A DNA stretch of 64,000 bases. Origin: Salipiger mucosus DSM 16094. GTDB lineage: Bacteria; Pseudomonadota; Alphaproteobacteria; Rhodobacterales; Rhodobacteraceae. The stretch spans positions 292,621 to 356,620 of the forward strand of contig NZ_KE557276.1 in NCBI RefSeq assembly GCF_000442255.1, read 5' to 3'. A model generated the notes under the pieces. That model saw only the letters and a list, made by a program, of their open reading frames with translations. It searched no databases and was not told where the DNA came from. Made by a program: the position numbers and the translations under genes. Positions 25,120 to 33,368 of this stretch are shown here, in pieces (position 1 is the first letter of the stretch; each line of letters begins with the position of its first letter).

Positions 25120-26000
25120 TGGGGGCGTCCGAGCTGCACGACCACCTCGCAAGCGGGCTGACGACCGTGGCGCGGTGCTGGGCCGTCACGCGCCGCGACG
25201 GTCAGCGTTTCGGCTTCACCGACCACGACGTGGATCTCGTCTTCGACGGGCTCGCGTTTCGCGCCGATACAGGTCTCAGCGCCATGTCGCTGCAGCAGGC
25301 GACGGGGCTTTCGGTCGACAACACGGAAGCCATGGGCGCGCTTTCGGATGCGGCGATGTCCGAGGCCGACATCGAGGCTGGGCGCTTCGACGGGGCCGAG
25401 GTCGTCTCGTGGCTGGTGAACTGGGCCGACGTGAGCCAGCGCAAGCTGATGTTCCGCGGCACCATCGGGGAGATCCGGCGCGCGGGCGGGGCCTTTCACG
25501 CCGAGCTGCGGGGCCTGACCGAGGCGCTGAACCGGCCGCTGGGGCGCGTGTTCCAGAAGCCCTGCACGGCGGTGCTGGGCGACGCGTCCTGCGGCGCGGA
25601 CCAGACCGAGCCGGGATATTTTCACGAGGGCCCGGTGCAGGAGGTCACGGAGGGTCTCGCCTTCCGCTTCGGGCCGCTGCCTGGCTTCGACGCCGAGTGG
25701 TTCCAGCGCGGGCGGCTCGAGGTGCTGAGCGGCGCGGCGGCCGGACTGACGGGCCAGATCAAGCGCGACCGGACCGAGGACGGCACGCGGTTCATCGAGC
25801 TCTGGACGCCGCTGCGCGCGAGCGTGGCCGCAGGTGATGTCGTGCGGATCACCGCAGGATGCGACAAGCGTTTCGAGACCTGCCGGCTGAAGTTCAACAA
25901 CGTGCTGAACTACCGCGGCTTTCCGGACATCCCCGAGGAGGACTGGATCATGGTGCATCCCACGCAGGCCAAGGTTACCTCCGGCGGCAGCCGCAGATGA
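25119..26000 (+). CDS. GTA g13, tail hub protein (DUF2163/TIGR02218) with four-cysteine motif
   Basis: The hub sits at the tail tip and links the tube to the peptidase and the large fibre protein. The 293-residue product has the DUF2163 pattern with TRRDGQRFGFTDHDVDLVFDGLAFRADTGLS and AEWFQRGRLEVLSG. Four cysteines (C149, C158, C248, C255; KPCTAVLGDASCG and AGCDKRFETCRL) are spaced as expected for an iron-sulfur site like that of phage lambda gpL; the cluster itself is inferred. It overlaps g12 by one base and g14 by four. Confidence 0.92.
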   Translation: MGASELHDHLASGLTTVARCWAVTRRDGQRFGFTDHDVDLVFDGLAFRADTGLSAMSLQQATGLSVDNTEAMGALSDAAMSEADIEAGRFDGAEVVSWLVNWADVSQRKLMFRGTIGEIRRAGGAFHAELRGLTEALNRPLGRVFQKPCTAVLGDASCGADQTEPGYFHEGPVQEVTEGLAFRFGPLPGFDAEWFQRGRLEVLSGAAAGLTGQIKRDRTEDGTRFIELWTPLRASVAAGDVVRITAGCDKRFETCRLKFNNVLNYRGFPDIPEEDWIMVHPTQAKVTSGGSRR

Positions 26001-26444
26001 GCGGCGCGCGGATCGTGACGGCGGCGCGGGGGCTGGATCGGCACGCCCTACGTGCACCAGGCCTCGCGTCGCGGGGCGGGCTGCGATTGCCTCGGCCTGC
26101 TGCGCGGCGTCTGGCGCGAGCTGCTGGGACCCGAGCCCGAGCGGGTGCCGGCCTACAGCATGGATTGGTCCGAGCCGCAGGGCGACGAGGCGCTCATGCG
26201 TGCGGCCCTGCGGCACATGACACGCAAGGCGCCGGGTGACGAGGCGCCGGGCGACGTGCTGCTCTTTCGCATGCGCGAGGGGGCGGTGGCGAAACACATC
26301 GGCCTGCAGGCGGCGACGGGGGCGGCGGCCTCCTTCATCCATGCCTACACCGGCCACGGCGTGATCGAGAGCGCGTTGAGCCTGCCTTGGCGCCGGCGCA
26401 TCGCGGCGCGCTTCGCGCTTCCAGTTCAAGACGAGGTGACGTGA
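25997..26444 (+). CDS. GTA g14, NlpC/P60-type tail peptidase, one-base frameshift
   Basis: This peptidase is thought to cleave peptidoglycan during DNA delivery. It starts at 25997 as MSGARIVTAARG, overlapping the g13 stop, then goes out of frame at a run of five G (26028-26032). Removing one G gives a continuous 148-residue protein with WIGTPYVHQ, the catalytic cysteine in GAGCDCLGLLRG, the histidine in AVAKHIGLQ and FIHAYTGHGVIES. The downstream frame alone has a start only at 26052. The break is probably a sequence artefact but, if real, would inactivate the peptidase. Confidence 0.88.
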
Positions 26445-29400
26445 TGGCGACGATCCTTCTTTCCGCGGCGGGCGCCGCGATCGGCGGCAGCATCGGGGGC
26501 TCGGTGCTGGGCCTGTCGATGACGGCGGTGGGCCGATTCGTCGGCGCGAGCCTGGGCCGGGCGCTGGACCAGCGGCTCATGGGGCAGGGCGCCGAGGCCA
26601 TCGAGCACGGCCGCGTCGAGCGCTTCCGCCTGACGGGCGCGGGCGAGGGCGCGGCGATCCCGCAGGTCTTCGGGCGGATGCGCGTCGGCGGCCACGTGAT
26701 CTGGGCGACCGAGTTCACCGAGCACGTGAAAAAGGAGAAGGGGGGAGGCGGCAAGGGCAGCCCGGCGCAGCCTACGGTCAAGACCTACAGCTACTCGGTG
26801 AGCCTCGCGCTGGCGCTCTGCGAGGGCGAGATTTCTGGCGTGAACCGTGTCTGGGCGGATGGCGCCGAGGTGCCGCTGCGAGACCTGACCCTGCGGGTCT
26901 ACCACGGCACCGAGGATCAGGCGCCGGACCCGAAGATGGAGGCGGTCGAGGGGATCGGCCGGGTGCCGGCCTATCGCGGCACGGCCTATGTCGTGATCGA
27001 GGACCTGCAGCTCGCGCGGTTTGGCAACCGGGTGCCGCAGTTTTCGTTCGAGGTCACGCGGCCCGAGCAATCGGACAGGGATGACGTGCCGCACTGCCTG
27101 CGCGGCGTGGCGATGATCCCGGGCACCGGGGACTACGCGCTGGCGACCGAGCCGGTGCACCTGTCCTACGGCGGCGGCGCGAGCGGCGTGGTCAACGTCA
27201 ACACGCCCCGCGAGGAGCCGGATTTCAACGTGTCGCTCGATCACCTTCTCGACGAGGTGCCCGGGGTGGGCACCGTCTCGCTGGTGGTGAGCTGGTTCGG
27301 CGGCGACCTGCGCTGCGGGTCCTGCGAGATCCGGCCGAAGATCGAGCAGGAGGAGTTCGACTCCGAGCGCATGCCCTGGCAGGTGAGCGGCCTGGGCCGG
27401 GACGCGGCGGGTCTTGTCCCGCGTGAGGAGGACCGGCCCGTCTACGGCGGCACGCCCTGCGATGCGAGCGTCGTGCAGGCGATCCGGCGCATGACCGACA
27501 AGGGCCTGTCGGTGATGTACTATCCCTTCATCCTGATGGATCAGCTGGCCGGAAACGGGCTGGAGGATCCCTGGTCCGGGGCCGCGGACCAGCCGGCGCT
27601 GCCCTGGCGCGGGCGCATCACTTTGAGTGCGGTGCCCGGGCGCGTGGGCTCGCCCGATGGCACGGCGCAGGCCGCGCAGGAGGTGGCGGAATTCTTCGGC
27701 ACGGCACAGCCCGCGGATTTCACGGTGGGCGACGGTACGGTGGGCTACACTGGCCCCGAGGAATGGTCCTACCGCCGCTTCGTGCTGCACCAGGCGGCGC
27801 TCTGCGCGGCGGCGGGAGGTGTCGAATCCTTCTGCATCGGCTCAGAGATGCGAGCGCTGACCCAGATCCGGGACGACACGGGTTTTCCGGCGGTCGCGCA
27901 GCTGCGGGCGCTGGCGGCCGACTGCCGGACGCTGCTGGGGCCGGAGGTCAAGATCGGCTATGCCGCCGACTGGTCGGAATATTCCGGCTATCATCCGCAG
28001 GACGGGACAGGCGACGTCTACTTCCACCTCGACCCGCTCTGGGCCGACGACGAGATCGATTTCATCGGCATCGACAACTACATGCCGCTGTCGGACTGGC
28101 GCGACGGGGACGACCACGCCGACGCGCATTGGGAGTCGATTTACGATGCCGACTACCTCGCGGCCAATGTCGCGGGTGGCGAAGGGTACGACTGGTACTA
28201 TCCGACGGCCGAGGCGCGCGCGGCGCAGCGGCGCGTGCCGATCGAGGACGGCGCCCACGGCGAGCCATGGGTCTTTCGCTACAAGGACATCCGCAACTGG
28301 TGGTCGCGGCCACATCACGAACGCATAGGGGGCGTCCGTCAGGCCGACCCTACCGCCTGGCTGCCGGAGTCGAAACCGGTGCGCTTCACCGAACTGGGCT
28401 GCGCGGCGGTGGACAAGGGCACCAACCAGCCGAACAAGTTCCTCGACCCCAAATCCTCTGAAAGCGATCTGCCGCACTATTCCAACGGCTTGCGCGACGA
28501 GCTGATCCAGCGCCAGTACCTGCGCGCGATGCATGCGTTCTGGAACGATCCTGCCAACAACCCGGTGTCGGAGGCCTATGGCGCGCCGATGATCGACATG
28601 GAGCGCGCCTGCGTCTGGGCCTGGGACGCACGGCCCTATCCGTGGTTTCCGGGTCTTGGCGAGCTTTGGGCGGACGGTGGCAACTATCGGCGGGGGCACT
28701 GGATCACCGGGCGGGTCTCGTCGCGGACGCTGGCCTCGGTCGTGGCCGAAATCTGCGAGCGTGCGGGCCTCGCGGCCTACGATGTGAGCGGGCTTCATGG
28801 TTGGGTGCGCGGCTTTGTCGTGGACCGCGTGGGCGAGGCGCGCCGCGCGCTGCAGCCGCTGATGCTGGCGCATGGTTTCGACGCGGTGGAGCGCGACGGG
28901 GTGCTGGCCTTTGTCATGCGGCGCGGTCGCGGAGCGGTGCCGCTGGAGCCGGAGATGCTGGCGGTGAGCGAGGAGGTCGAGGGCGACCTCGTCGAGACCC
29001 GCGCGAGCGAGGCCGAGATGGCGGGCCGGGTGCGCCTGCGCTTTGTCGAGGCCGACGGCGACCACGTGGTCGCGGCCGAGGAGACGGTGCTGCCCGACGA
29101 AGAGACGCATGCCGTGGCCGAAACCGACCTGCCGATGACCCTGACCCGCCGCGAGGGGCGGCTCACGGTCGAGCGCTGGCTGGCCGAGGCCCGCGTCGCG
29201 CGCGATACGCTGCGGTTCGCGCTGCCGCCATCGCGGCTGGAAATCGCGGCGGGCGACGTGGTCTCGCTACCCGCCGCCGCCGGCCGGGTGCTGGCGCGGG
29301 TGGACCGGGTGGAGATCGGTACGCACCAACTGGTCGAGGCGGTGCGGATCGAGCCCGACGTCTACCTGCCGGCCGATTTCCCCGACACCTCCGCCACGCT

Positions 29401-30343
29401 GCGGCCCTTCACGCCGCCGGTGCCGGTGCTGCCGCTCTTCATGGATCTGCCGCTCATGAGCGGCGAGGAGGTGCCCCATGCGCCGCATCTCGCACTGACG
29501 GCCGAACCCTGGCCGGGCAGCGTGGCGGTTTACGATTCCGCAACCGATGCCGACTATGTCCTGAACGAGATCATCGCGGCGCAGGCGATCGTCGGGCGGA
29601 CCGAGACGCCGCTTTATGCCGCGCCCCCGGCGCTGTTCGATCGGGGCGCGGCGCTGCAGGTGACGCTGGAAAGCGGTGCACTGGAGTCGGTTTCGGACGC
29701 GGCGCTCTTGAGTGGTGCGAACCTGATGGCGATCGGGGATGGAACGCCCGGCAACTGGGAAATCTTCCAGTTTCGCGATGCCGAGCTGGTCGGCCCGAGA
29801 AGCTGGCGGCTGAACCACCGCTTGCGCGGCCAGTTCGGCACCGACGGCGTGATGCCGGCGGCCTGGCTCGCCGGGTCCTGGGTCGTGGCGCTCGACGGGA
29901 CGCCACAACAGATCGCGCTGGCCGCGGCACTGCGGCGGCAGGCACGGCACTACCGGATCGGGCCGGCGAAACGGGCCTACGACGATCCGTCCTATGTCCA
30001 CCGGGTGCATGCCTTCGACGGCAACGGACTGCGCCCCTACCGTCCGGCGCACCTGAAGGCCGTGGGCGACGGTCCGGCTGTCTCGCTGAGCTGGATCCGC
30101 CGCACGCGTATCGACGGCGACGACTGGTCGCTGCCAGAGGTGCCGCTGGGCGAAGAGGCCGAGAGCTATCTCCTGCGCGTCATGCAGGGCGAGACGCTCG
30201 TGCGCGAAGTCATGGTGAACAATCCGGCCTGGAGTTACGACCCGGACATCGATGGTCTGAGCGGCCTCTACGAGATCCGTGTCGCCCAGCTCTCGGCGCG
30301 CTACGGACCGGGGCCCTTCGCGCGGCTTGAGCTCTCGGCATGA
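26444..30343 (+). CDS. GTA g15, large tail-tip/fibre protein ('megatron') with TIM-barrel-like domain
   Basis: At 1,299 residues this is the largest GTA protein; it forms the tail tip, binds the recipient cell and carries a glycoside-hydrolase-like TIM barrel. The N-terminus is hydrophobic and glycine-rich (MATILLSAAGAAIGGSIGGSVLGLS). The barrel region lies around 400-720, with KIGYAADWSEYSGYHPQDGTGDVYFHLDPLWADDEIDFIGIDNYMPLSDWRDG and PVRFTELGCAAVDKGTNQPNKFLDPKSSES. A phage tail-3-like beta domain follows in the second half. The ATG at 26444 shares its A with the g14 stop. Confidence 0.94.
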   Translation: MATILLSAAGAAIGGSIGGSVLGLSMTAVGRFVGASLGRALDQRLMGQGAEAIEHGRVERFRLTGAGEGAAIPQVFGRMRVGGHVIWATEFTEHVKKEKGGGGKGSPAQPTVKTYSYSVSLALALCEGEISGVNRVWADGAEVPLRDLTLRVYHGTEDQAPDPKMEAVEGIGRVPAYRGTAYVVIEDLQLARFGNRVPQFSFEVTRPEQSDRDDVPHCLRGVAMIPGTGDYALATEPVHLSYGGGASGVVNVNTPREEPDFNVSLDHLLDEVPGVGTVSLVVSWFGGDLRCGSCEIRPKIEQEEFDSERMPWQVSGLGRDAAGLVPREEDRPVYGGTPCDASVVQAIRRMTDKGLSVMYYPFILMDQLAGNGLEDPWSGAADQPALPWRGRITLSAVPGRVGSPDGTAQAAQEVAEFFGTAQPADFTVGDGTVGYTGPEEWSYRRFVLHQAALCAAAGGVESFCIGSEMRALTQIRDDTGFPAVAQLRALAADCRTLLGPEVKIGYAADWSEYSGYHPQDGTGDVYFHLDPLWADDEIDFIGIDNYMPLSDWRDGDDHADAHWESIYDADYLAANVAGGEGYDWYYPTAEARAAQRRVPIEDGAHGEPWVFRYKDIRNWWSRPHHERIGGVRQADPTAWLPESKPVRFTELGCAAVDKGTNQPNKFLDPKSSESDLPHYSNGLRDELIQRQYLRAMHAFWNDPANNPVSEAYGAPMIDMERACVWAWDARPYPWFPGLGELWADGGNYRRGHWITGRVSSRTLASVVAEICERAGLAAYDVSGLHGWVRGFVVDRVGEARRALQPLMLAHGFDAVERDGVLAFVMRRGRGAVPLEPEMLAVSEEVEGDLVETRASEAEMAGRVRLRFVEADGDHVVAAEETVLPDEETHAVAETDLPMTLTRREGRLTVERWLAEARVARDTLRFALPPSRLEIAAGDVVSLPAAAGRVLARVDRVEIGTHQLVEAVRIEPDVYLPADFPDTSATLRPFTPPVPVLPLFMDLPLMSGEEVPHAPHLALTAEPWPGSVAVYDSATDADYVLNEIIAAQAIVGRTETPLYAAPPALFDRGAALQVTLESGALESVSDAALLSGANLMAIGDGTPGNWEIFQFRDAELVGPRSWRLNHRLRGQFGTDGVMPAAWLAGSWVVALDGTPQQIALAAALRRQARHYRIGPAKRAYDDPSYVHRVHAFDGNGLRPYRPAHLKAVGDGPAVSLSWIRRTRIDGDDWSLPEVPLGEEAESYLLRVMQGETLVREVMVNNPAWSYDPDIDGLSGLYEIRVAQLSARYGPGPFARLELSA

Positions 30344-30627
30344 AGCGCGTGTTTCACGGCGATCTGACCTGCGCGGCTCGCGCCCTGATCGTGGCACCGC
30401 CCGGTCGACGCTGGCGTCTGGCACGCGATCTTGTCGCGCGGGCGGACGCGGCCGACCGCTACCTCGCGCGAACCGGGCGGGCGCACCCCGACTGGGGCAA
30501 CGGCACGCTCATGGCTGCCGCGCTGGCGCAGCGCGTGGGCAACGACCGTCCGCTCGACGACCCGGACTACGCCGACTGCATGGTCCTCGTGCTCGAGGCG
30601 CTGCGAGCTCGCACCCGGACCAACTAG
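30340..30627 (+). CDS. Uncharacterised protein at the 3' end of the GTA cluster
   Basis: This 95-residue protein overlaps the g15 stop by four bases (ATGA), so it is translated with the GTA genes. Its sequence (HGDLTCAARALIVAPPGRRWRLARDLVARADAADRYLARTGRAHPDWGNGTLMAAALAQRV) is basic and helical with a conserved-looking HPDWGNGTLMAAA core. No characterised family was recognised. Its stop codon interleaves with that of the convergent DksA-like gene in a shared CTAG. It may be a late GTA protein or an accessory factor; no membrane segment or signal peptide is visible. Confidence 0.65.
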   Translation: MKRVFHGDLTCAARALIVAPPGRRWRLARDLVARADAADRYLARTGRAHPDWGNGTLMAAALAQRVGNDRPLDDPDYADCMVLVLEALRARTRTN

Positions 30628-30962
30628 CCCGAGGCGCAGGAGACGCAGCGTGTCGCCGTCGGGTCGAGCTCCAGCCGGCGGGGCGGAATCGCCTCGCCGC
30701 AGTCGTCGCACCAGCCGAACTCGTCCGCCTCGATCCGGGCCAGCGCGGCCAGCAGCGCCCGCCGTTCTGCGTCGCGGCGCGCCTGTGTGGCCCGCGCCAT
30801 GGACTGGCTGAGCAGCGCATCCTGCCGCGACAGGCGGCCCACCGCCTGCTGGTCGAGTTCCACCGTGGACTGCCCATCGCGCCCGAGCGCATCCTCCGCG
30901 CCCAGTTCCTCAAGTCGCGCCGCGATCCTCTCGCGGAAATAATCTGCGTTTGCCCCGCTCAA
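30624..30962 (-). CDS. DksA/TraR-family C4 zinc-finger protein
   Basis: This 112-residue protein ends with a C4 zinc finger, C85-x2-C88-x17-C106-x2-C109 (GWCDDCGEAIPPRRLELDPTATRCVSC), after an alpha-helical region (LSRQDALLSQSMARATQARRDAERRALLAALARI). DksA/TraR proteins bind in the RNA polymerase secondary channel and alter transcription, often with ppGpp. It is shorter than E. coli DksA and an acidic coiled-coil tip motif is not obvious, so its activity on polymerase is uncertain. The start appears to be TTG at 30962. It is convergent with the last GTA-linked gene and divergent from cysE. Confidence 0.8.
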   Translation of the reverse strand: MSGANADYFRERIAARLEELGAEDALGRDGQSTVELDQQAVGRLSRQDALLSQSMARATQARRDAERRALLAALARIEADEFGWCDDCGEAIPPRRLELDPTATRCVSCASG

Positions 30963-31046
30963 TTTCGCGATTTCTCCACATCACGGTTTTGCGTTTCGGT
31001 CCCGGTAGCCTATCTGCTAAGTTCAACGCGTCAAACGGAGGAACGC

Positions 31047-31865
31047 ATGGCTGAGACGCGCGCACGGATTGCCGAGCTGGACCCGGTCTGGGCCCGTATC
31101 ACCCGCGAGGCCGAGGATGCCGTGGCCGACGAGCCGCTGCTGGGCGGATTCGTGCACTACTCGGTGCTGCACCACGCCACCATAGAGCGCGCGCTGGCCT
31201 ATCGCGTGTCGGTCAAGCTGGCCAACAGCGAGATGTCCGAGCAGATGCTGCGCGAGGTCTGTGACGAGGCCTATGCCAGCGACCCCTGGCTCGCCCGCGC
31301 AGCGCGGGCGGATATCCGCGCCACCTTCGAGCGCGACGCGGCCTGCCATCGGTTCCTGCAACCGCTGCTCTACTTCAAGGGCTTCCAGGCGGTGCAGAGC
31401 CACCGCGTGGCGCACTGGCTCTGGGGTCAGGGGCGGCGCGATCTGGCCTATTACATCCAGATGCGTTGCTCCGAGATTTTCGGCGTCGATATCCACCCGG
31501 CCGCGCGTGTCGGGCAGGGGATCATGATCGACCACGCCCATTCCATCGTCATCGGCGAGACGGCGGTGGTGGGCAACGACGTCTCGCTCCTGCACTCGGT
31601 GACGTTGGGCGGCACCGGCAAGGAGGAAGAGGACCGTCACCCCAAGATCGGCGACGGCGTCCTGATCGGCGCGGGTGCCAAGGTGCTTGGCAACATCCGC
31701 GTGGGCGACCGGTCGCGCATCGCCGCGGGGTCTGTGGTGCTGGCCGAGGTCCCGCCATGCAAGACGGTCGCCGGCGTGCCGGCCAAGATCGTGGGAGAGG
31801 CCGGCTGCGAGCAGCCGTCGCGCGACATGAACCAGCGCCTCACCGGTTGTCGCTGCGACGACTGA
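31047..31865 (+). CDS. cysE: Serine O-acetyltransferase
   Basis: CysE makes O-acetylserine from serine and acetyl-CoA, the committed step of cysteine synthesis. The 272-residue protein has the N-terminal helical domain (WARITREAEDAVADEPLLGGFVHYSVLHHATIERAL) and C-terminal left-handed beta helix with hexapeptide repeats. The active-site region IHPAARVGQGIMIDHAHSIVIGETAVVGNDVSLLHSVTLGGTGK includes the catalytic histidines. Its C-terminus keeps the tail used for cysteine feedback and cysteine synthase binding, although the last residues (CRCDD) differ from the classical isoleucine end. GGAGGA precedes the ATG at 31047. Confidence 0.94.
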   Translation: MAETRARIAELDPVWARITREAEDAVADEPLLGGFVHYSVLHHATIERALAYRVSVKLANSEMSEQMLREVCDEAYASDPWLARAARADIRATFERDAACHRFLQPLLYFKGFQAVQSHRVAHWLWGQGRRDLAYYIQMRCSEIFGVDIHPAARVGQGIMIDHAHSIVIGETAVVGNDVSLLHSVTLGGTGKEEEDRHPKIGDGVLIGAGAKVLGNIRVGDRSRIAAGSVVLAEVPPCKTVAGVPAKIVGEAGCEQPSRDMNQRLTGCRCDD

Positions 31866-31946
31866 ACGGACAAGGCTGGCGCATCGCGCCGGCCGGGTCT
31901 TGCCGGATAAACTGCAGGCTCCTCGCGGAGCCGTTCGCGCGCTCCG

Positions 31947-33143
31947 TCAGGCGCCGGCCAGTGCCATGCCGCGCAGCCGTTCGCTTCGGCGCGCATCGAG
32001 CCAGGCCAGTCCCAGCATGAAGATGCCGCCCACCGCCAGCAGCGCGCCGGTCACGCCGGTCGAGGCCCAGCCCATGTCCGCCGCAAGCGCGCGTCCGGCC
32101 AGCCAGGGCCCCAGCGCGTTCGCGGCGTTGAAGGCCGCGTGGTTGAGCGCCGCCGCCATCGTCTGAGCCTCGCCGGCGACGTCCATCAGCCGCATCTGCA
32201 GGGGGATGACCATGCTCGCGGTGCAGCCGAGCAGAAGGACAGCGCCGATCATCGCCATCCACTGCCCCATGACCGCGGCGTAAAGCAGCGAGGTGACGAT
32301 CATCCCGCAGAGCAGCGCCAGCGTGCCGCCGAAGGTCGACCAGTTGGCCAGCCGCCCGCCGAACACGTTGCCGACGGTCGCGCCCATGCCGAAGGCCGAG
32401 AGCGCCAGCGGGATCGCCCAGCCGGGCGCCTGTGCCGCCGAGATCATGGCGGCCGAGAGGTAGGAGTAGACCGCGAAGACCGCGCCGAAGCCGACGGCGC
32501 CAACGCCCAGCGTCAGCCAGATCGCGCGGTTCGACAGCGCCCGCAGCTCGCGCGCGGCGCTCGTGGCGCCCGCGGCCCCGGTGCCGCGGGGCGCGAGACG
32601 GGCGATCATCAGCGCCGTGACTGCCGCCAGCACCGCGACGATCACGAAACACCAGCGCCATCCGAAAAGCTGCCCGATGCCGCCCGCCGCAGGCACGCCG
32701 ATGATGGTGGCCAGCGTCAGGCCCATCAGCACGTTGGCGATGCCGCTTGCGCGTCGTCCCGGGGGTGCGAGATCGGCCGCGATCAGCATGGCGATGCCGA
32801 GGTAGGCGCCGTGCGGCAGCCCGGCCACAAAACGCGCCACGACCATGAGCGGCAGGGTCGGCGCCAGCGCCGTGAGCAGGTTGGCCAGACCGAAGACGAC
32901 GATCAGCGCGACCAGCATCACCTTGCGCGGCAGCTTGGCGCCCAGGACGGCCAGTACGGGCGCGCCGATCACGACGCCGATGGCATAGGCGCTGACCGCG
33001 TGGCCCGCCTCGGGCTCTCCGACGCCGAAACCGGCCGCGTACCAGGGCAGCAAGCCCATCGCGGCGAACTCGGCGACGCCGATGGCGAAAGCGCCGAGGG
33101 CGAGGGACAGGGTCGTGAGACCGGCCTGTCGGTCGTGAAACAT
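31947..33143 (-). CDS. MFS transporter, DHA1/arabinose-efflux type
   Basis: This 398-residue protein has about twelve membrane segments. Its N-terminus LTTLSLALGAFAIGVAEFAAMGLLPWYAAGFGV resembles the AraJ/YdhP-type drug:H+ antiporter-1 group, with the loop-2 motif GAPVLAVLGAKLPRKVMLV. It likely exports a sugar, arabinoside or drug-like compound; the substrate is unknown. The ATG at 33143 was chosen because the upstream frame lacks membrane character. It is convergent with cysE and tandem to the pdh operon, from which it is separated by a GC-rich hairpin repeat. Confidence 0.88.
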   Translation of the reverse strand: MFHDRQAGLTTLSLALGAFAIGVAEFAAMGLLPWYAAGFGVGEPEAGHAVSAYAIGVVIGAPVLAVLGAKLPRKVMLVALIVVFGLANLLTALAPTLPLMVVARFVAGLPHGAYLGIAMLIAADLAPPGRRASGIANVLMGLTLATIIGVPAAGGIGQLFGWRWCFVIVAVLAAVTALMIARLAPRGTGAAGATSAARELRALSNRAIWLTLGVGAVGFGAVFAVYSYLSAAMISAAQAPGWAIPLALSAFGMGATVGNVFGGRLANWSTFGGTLALLCGMIVTSLLYAAVMGQWMAMIGAVLLLGCTASMVIPLQMRLMDVAGEAQTMAAALNHAAFNAANALGPWLAGRALAADMGWASTGVTGALLAVGGIFMLGLAWLDARRSERLRGMALAGA

Positions 33144-33309
33144 GGTGTGCTCCGGGCAATCTGGGTGATACCGGCCGCGCGAATTGTCGCCGCAGCGCAG
33201 CATGACCATAGGGTATGCCATGTGAGCGCCATCACAAGGCGAGATGCCGCAAAGGCGGCATGAGCGCGATGCATGGCTGTCGCAACCGGCGCGTGGGCCG
33301 GGCGGATCT

Positions 33310-33333
33310 CCCTCCCCCTTGTCAGGGGGAGGG
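33310..33333. repeat. GC-rich palindromic intergenic element
   Basis: A perfect 10-bp stem (CCCTCCCCCT at 33310-33319 with AGGGGGAGGG at 33324-33333) with a four-base loop is followed by GTCGGGGTAGGGGGTGG-like sequence. It lies between the 3' end of pdhC and the MFS start. No T run follows on either strand. Very similar hairpins are common between genes of alphaproteobacteria, from memory. Confidence 0.6.
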
Positions 33334-33368
33334 TCGGGGTAGGGGGTGGATCGGGCTGGTGGGCCGGA

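Noticed and set aside
15544..30627. Phage-like gene block as an integrated prophage
   Set aside because: No integrase, repressor, lysis or replication genes and no attachment repeats; order and sizes match the Rhodobacter-type GTA, including a very short tape measure.
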